From Bacteroidales bacterium (lineage in GTDB: Bacteria; Bacteroidota; Bacteroidia; Bacteroidales; Paludibacteraceae), in NCBI GenBank assembly GCA_015061165.1, contig SUXC01000005.1, positions 1 to 64,000 of the forward strand: DNA of 64,000 nt, read 5' to 3'. This document shows, piece by piece, positions 60,588-64,000 of this stretch. A program made the translations under genes and the position numbers. Under the pieces are notes generated by a model. That model worked only from the letters and a program-made list of their open reading frames with translations, was not told the DNA's origin and ran no database searches. The first letter of the stretch is position 1; each line of letters starts with the position of its first letter.

Positions 60588-61796
60588 TTAGTATAGGAAT
60601 CCGAATAGATATAACGGAATGCTATTACCGACACAATATTCCATTTCATCCAAAGCAAGAAAACTATTCGGTATATCTTTGATTTGTTGGAATGTTTTAC
60701 TTCGTCCTCCAATTTCAAATGTATATGTTTGATCTACTTTGAAATCTCCGTGTGTTGGCATTTCTACCAAATGACCTTGGCGCAGTTGATTGAGAAAAAA
60801 TGCTTCGCGCAATGTGCCAATGTTTACTTGATTGGTCAATGCAAACATCTGGTTGGTGTTATTGAGGAATATTTTATCAGGTCGAGATAATGTTTTATAA
60901 CTTTTGCTCTCTTTGCTAACAAGCATCAGTAGTCCAGCGCGTTCCATTAGATGCAGCAATTTGATGACAATATCACGTGTGGCTTCAATTTCGCGACATA
61001 GTGTGCTGATGTTTGGTTCTAATGGAACTTGAGTTGCCAATAACATGAGTAGTTTTTGTGCTTTTTCTAATGTAGCAAACGATAGGTCTTCTACACGAGG
61101 AATGTCTTGATTGATAATCAGTTTCATTACTTGTCCCAATCGCATGAGGTAGTCTTGTTTAGCTTCTAATACAAAGGGGTAGTATCCTTCGCGTAAGTAT
61201 TGCTCGAATAGTGGCAATGGCTTTATTTTAGATGCTAATTCCATTGCAATACTGGTATGATGCTCAATCAGGTGCTTCAAACTAATCGCTTCAGTGGATA
61301 GGATATTGTGGAATAGCAGGTATTCTCTAAACGAAAATCCATGCAATTCGTAAACGCTTTGTCGGCGAGATAAATCTGCTTGCGCATCATCGATTTGCAA
61401 CATGGAGGAACCAGTATAAACGATTTTTAGATCGCTGAAAGTATCAAATACTTGTTTGAGCATTTGTCCCCAATGTTTAGTGTAGTGTATCTCATCCACG
61501 AACAGGGCTTCAATCCCATGCGTATGAGCATACTCAGCAACATCATAAAGCGTTATGAGTTGAAACTGAAAATTATCCAACGAAATGTAAAGTGCTTTAC
61601 TCAGATTGTTGTAATGTTCTTTGATATACTGTAAAATCATCGTTGTTTTACCTGTACCTCGTGCTCCTCGTATGCATATGAGTCGAGCATCCCAATTAAT
61701 TTGATGGTAAAGATAGCGTTTGTTGCTTGTGTCTGTTTTTTGGATACGATGAAGATATTCATCTTGCAACATTCGGAATTGATATTCTTGTATCAT
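60588..61796 (-). CDS. AAA_14/DUF4143-type ATPase
   Basis: Cytosolic P-loop ATPase of 402 residues. Walker A is GARGTGKTT near residue 40 and Walker B is ALFVDEIHY near 98. A TGSSMLQ sensor-like motif and a C-terminal winged-helix plus nuclease-like region (from about 220; PHGDFKVDQTYTFEIGGRSK is the conserved DUF4143-type end) follow. Such ATPases are abundant and variable in Bacteroidetes, often as lone genes, and their role is unknown; toxin-antitoxin or defence roles have been suggested. It has its own promoter and two palindromic sites directly upstream, so autoregulation is possible. Confidence 0.88.
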   Translation of the reverse strand: MIQEYQFRMLQDEYLHRIQKTDTSNKRYLYHQINWDARLICIRGARGTGKTTMILQYIKEHYNNLSKALYISLDNFQFQLITLYDVAEYAHTHGIEALFVDEIHYTKHWGQMLKQVFDTFSDLKIVYTGSSMLQIDDAQADLSRRQSVYELHGFSFREYLLFHNILSTEAISLKHLIEHHTSIAMELASKIKPLPLFEQYLREGYYPFVLEAKQDYLMRLGQVMKLIINQDIPRVEDLSFATLEKAQKLLMLLATQVPLEPNISTLCREIEATRDIVIKLLHLMERAGLLMLVSKESKSYKTLSRPDKIFLNNTNQMFALTNQVNIGTLREAFFLNQLRQGHLVEMPTHGDFKVDQTYTFEIGGRSKTFQQIKDIPNSFLALDEMEYCVGNSIPLYLFGFLY

Positions 61797-61821
61797 AGTA
61801 GTAAAGTATTAAAATTCGCTG

Positions 61822-61853
61822 CAAAGGTAATGATTTTATTTTACAAAAGCAAA
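61822..61853 (-). promoter_or_regulatory. Promoter of the AAA ATPase gene
   Basis: Minus strand: TTTG (61853-61850), 20 bases, TACCTTTG (61829-61822). The start point would be near 61815, about 20 bases before the ATG at 61796. Confidence 0.85.
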
Positions 61854-61867
61854 TAATTAGGTAAATT

Positions 61868-61916
61868 TTACTTTTGAAAAAGTAATTTTATGTGTTATTT
61901 TCGCTTTTAGAAAAGT
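61868..61916. promoter_or_regulatory. Two AAAAGT-type palindromes upstream of the ATPase promoter
   Basis: TTACTTTTGAAAAAGTAA (61868-61885) and GCTTTTAGAAAAGT (61903-61916) are palindromes with the same half-site ACTTTT/AAAAGT, centred about 33 bases apart, three helical turns. They start 15 bases upstream of the -33 box. This layout suits a dimeric regulator, perhaps the ATPase through its winged helix. Confidence 0.5.
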
Positions 61917-61920
61917 AATC

Positions 61921-62310
61921 TGGTACAAAAAAGAGGTTTGTGTTCGAAATTTTGGTGATTTGTCACTATTTTTTCGAGAAGTTATATAATGAAGGGCTAT
62001 AAGCTAAATATGTCAATAGTGCTTAGTTGCACAAATAATAACTATTGGGCATCGTTCATTGAGTTGAACCTTGCTCACAAATAAGAGCCACAGAGGTGCT
62101 ATAGATGTCCTATAGATGTCTTATGGTGGTCGCGAAACAAATAGCAAACCCCGCCCTCGGGCGACCAACATAAAATTTGAGCGTTAGCGATGAAGCCATT
62201 ACCTATAGCCAATCACCTATAGCCAATTGCCCAAAGCAACACTCTACGCTATACACCAAAACGCGGCTTCGCTGCCTAACAAAGAATATTAACAAAAAAA
62301 ACAAAATAAT
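61921..62310. other. Gene-free repeat mosaic before the last gene
   Basis: No gene or clear promoter is supported. It holds CTATAGATGTC units (62098-62121), the third CGCCCTCGGGCG module (62150-62175), a GAGCGTTAGCGATGAAG stretch as at 58490, two CCTATAGCCAAT units, CTCTACGCTATACACC and a CGCGGCTTCGCTGC mini-hairpin. Confidence 0.75.
62150..62175. repeat. CGCCCTCGGGCGACCAACATAAAA module, copy 3
   Basis: As copies 1 and 2 but with one extra C (GACCAAC for GACAAC). It is followed by a GAGCG stretch, AGCCAAT and ACACC repeats and a CGGCTTCGCTG mini-hairpin, as in the other two. Confidence 0.8.
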
Positions 62311-64000
62311 ATGAAAAGTATTTTTTCTCAAATTTCTAAATCTTCATTGTTCAATCACGCAAAACGATTGGCAATAGTTTTGGTTTTCCTCTCCTATGCT
62401 GCTGCTGCTGCTGCTAATCACGGCACGCACTATTCTAAGGCAACGGTTAGTGCAAATCCTACTGGTGGTGGTACCGTGTATGTTGCCACGAGTAACTCCA
62501 AACCGCAAAATGCAACACCATCAGCAACACAAAATTGTAGTGGAAGTAGTAGTAAAGATAATCAGAAATACTATTTTTGGGCTGAGGCAAATTCTAATTA
62601 TACTTTCCTTAATTTTACGAGTGGGAATGATTCTTATACTACAGTCAGTGGACAAGAGATATCTGTAACAGCAAAAAGCACGAATCAAAGTGCGCCAACC
62701 GAATTAAATGTGGTTGCTAATTTTAGTCCTATTATAGCAGGTGAGAATGAGATCGTTATGTATAAAATGCCTGATGGCTCTTTGAGTCCAGGTACTGCTG
62801 ATGTTACGCTTAATAAAACCACCAGTTTAGATATTGAATGTAGTCGTTCAGACTTGTTTGATGTGACATCCAGTGCACCTCCTACTGGTGAAACAAACGA
62901 AATAATAACTATTTCAGTAAAAAAGAAAGCAACTGCGGGAGATATTCCATTAGGACAGGCTGCTACGCTTACGCTTACGCCCGCGAATGCCAGTTTGTCG
63001 CAATTGTCGCCAGAAGCGTATAATCCAGTTGCGAGAACAATAAAGATTACAATTAAGGAACCTTTAACGGTGACCTTCAATCCTGCTGTTAAGGGTGGTT
63101 ATTACACATTCCAACAAACATCTGTAGAAGGATCCGCTGTGGAGGTAAATACTCAAAAATCAATTGGAATTGTGAGTCCTCAGGAGGGTGTTGTGGAGTT
63201 AAAAGCCTATCCAACTACAGGTTATCGTTTTAGAAGATGGGTAATTGAGCGCGAAGCTGCAGAACCTGAGTATTTATACGAAGCCGTTGTCACTCCTAAT
63301 CGATTTAACTCTGATGCCACAGTTACCGCGGAGTTCGTGGATACCAAATACGCTCAGTTTATCATTTTAGGAACAGACACCGCCAAGTACAAGTATGCGC
63401 ACTTAGATGATGCTATTGCGGTAGCACAAAGAGATGGTAAAAACGTGGTTGCTGTGTATGTGCCAGGGCGTCTGAAAATAACATCTAAAACCACAAGAGG
63501 TACGGGAATACATATTTTTGAATATAACTTAACTATTAGTTCTATTGTATCAGAAGGAAAGACAGACTGGATTCTTCCTAAACCATCATCGGGAACCTAT
63601 ACCATTCCATCTGGTATTACATTTTTAGTTCCTGGACTAGATAAGGCTGCAATACAAAACTTAATTGATAATAGGGAGGTAAGAGAAGGTTATGTATCGT
63701 ATCATACCATTAATTATAGATACAATACAGGTGCTGGTGTGAATGATGATTTTTTAGAGTTGGCTCCTACTCCCAAATGTATATGTAAGTTATCTGTAGA
63801 GGATGGAACAAAGATTGAGGTGAATGGTGCTATCTCTGTATTTTCTTCTCCGTCAGCGAGCACGGGTTATACAGGACGTCCCACTGGGTACGGACAACTC
63901 CATTTGGGGGAGAATAGTACCATCGAAGTGAATGATGGTGGTATCTTACATGTGCTTGGATATGTTACTGGCAAAAATCTCAATTCCACTGTAACTGCAA
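62311..64000 (+). CDS. Partial secreted surface protein with InlB-type repeat
   Basis: Open from ATG 62311 to the right edge (563 codons, no stop), so it is absent from the ORF track. A long signal peptide (RLAIVLVFLSYAAAAAANHG) is followed by beta-rich Ser/Thr/Asn-rich domains, a divergent InlB B-repeat (LKAYPTTGYRFRRWVIER, about 290-345) and then a repetitive beta-structure with segments such as SVEDGTKIEVNGAISVF and LGENSTIEVNDGGILHVLGY that look like coils of a right-handed beta-helix. A surface adhesin or glycan-binding protein is likely. Its C-terminus, and so any sorting tag, is outside the window. Confidence 0.8.
   Translation, partial: MKSIFSQISKSSLFNHAKRLAIVLVFLSYAAAAAANHGTHYSKATVSANPTGGGTVYVATSNSKPQNATPSATQNCSGSSSKDNQKYYFWAEANSNYTFLNFTSGNDSYTTVSGQEISVTAKSTNQSAPTELNVVANFSPIIAGENEIVMYKMPDGSLSPGTADVTLNKTTSLDIECSRSDLFDVTSSAPPTGETNEIITISVKKKATAGDIPLGQAATLTLTPANASLSQLSPEAYNPVARTIKITIKEPLTVTFNPAVKGGYYTFQQTSVEGSAVEVNTQKSIGIVSPQEGVVELKAYPTTGYRFRRWVIEREAAEPEYLYEAVVTPNRFNSDATVTAEFVDTKYAQFIILGTDTAKYKYAHLDDAIAVAQRDGKNVVAVYVPGRLKITSKTTRGTGIHIFEYNLTISSIVSEGKTDWILPKPSSGTYTIPSGITFLVPGLDKAAIQNLIDNREVREGYVSYHTINYRYNTGAGVNDDFLELAPTPKCICKLSVEDGTKIEVNGAISVFSSPSASTGYTGRPTGYGQLHLGENSTIEVNDGGILHVLGYVTGKNLNSTVTA

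Noticed and set aside
59264-61796. Prophage or defence island formed by the BRO-N and AAA genes
   Set aside because: The two genes are on opposite strands, separated by repeats, each with its own promoter, and no integrase, phage structural or nuclease partner gene is nearby.

Overview
The window looks like a chromosomal piece of a gut- or rumen-type Bacteroidales (Bacteroidota). Two SusC/SusD pairs, many Cys-lipoproteins and a SusR-like membrane regulator support this. So do at least nine promoters of the Bacteroidetes type: a TTTG box, 19-20 bp, then TAnnTTTG. No RNA gene, integrase or complete insertion sequence was found. The first 85 bases are the 3' end of a gene that could be a transposase. 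The last gene runs off the right edge.

Region 1 (209-18832, minus strand) is a beta-1,3-glucan (laminarin-type) polysaccharide utilization locus. In transcription order it holds a membrane regulator, SusC, SusD, an Ig-domain surface lipoprotein, GH16, GH128, two more GH16 enzymes, a GPH-family sugar:cation symporter and a very large cytoplasmic phosphorylase of the GH94/GH149/GH161 type. The likely flow is surface cutting by GH16/GH128, import by SusC/D, inner-membrane transport by the symporter, then phosphorolysis to glucose-1-phosphate.

Region 2 (18857-28508) is mostly housekeeping. It has mltG and uvrB on the plus strand. On the minus strand are a SpoIID-domain gene, a Kef/NhaP-type antiporter and an AddB-like PD-(D/E)XK nuclease, in one tight operon. 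A small unknown gene lies upstream.

Region 3 (28773-54177) is the most interesting part. Two divergent transcripts share one promoter region. The minus arm has a NagB/PIG-L fusion, a GT2 glycosyltransferase and a DUF4922 HIT-like protein. The plus arm has a BadF-type kinase (murK-like), murQ, SusC, SusD, two surface lipoproteins, a GHL10 glycosidase-like protein, an InlB-repeat/OB-fold/propeller protein, a NAGPA-type phosphodiester glycosidase and an N-acetylmuramoyl-L-alanine amidase. I read this as a utilization locus for peptidoglycan or cell-wall glycan that feeds MurNAc-6-phosphate to MurQ. The phosphodiester glycosidase suggests, as an inference, attack on GlcNAc-1-P-6-MurNAc (wall teichoic acid linkage) bonds.

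Region 4 (54178-64000) is accessory DNA: a long structured leader, two surface or envelope proteins of unknown role, a BRO-N protein, an AAA ATPase with its own operator-like palindromes, and a partial InlB-repeat surface protein. Large gaps are filled with modular repeats.

Two features cut across the window. First, short degenerate repeat families (TTTAACCTC-, TTTACAC-, GGGAATC-, AATTCAAA- and CCTCGCC-type units) fill many gaps and have also entered coding sequences, including a signal peptide and a gene's stop codon. Second, five secreted proteins that are not lipoproteins end in the same C-terminal tag of about 25 residues, consistent with a sorting signal; the lipoproteins lack it.
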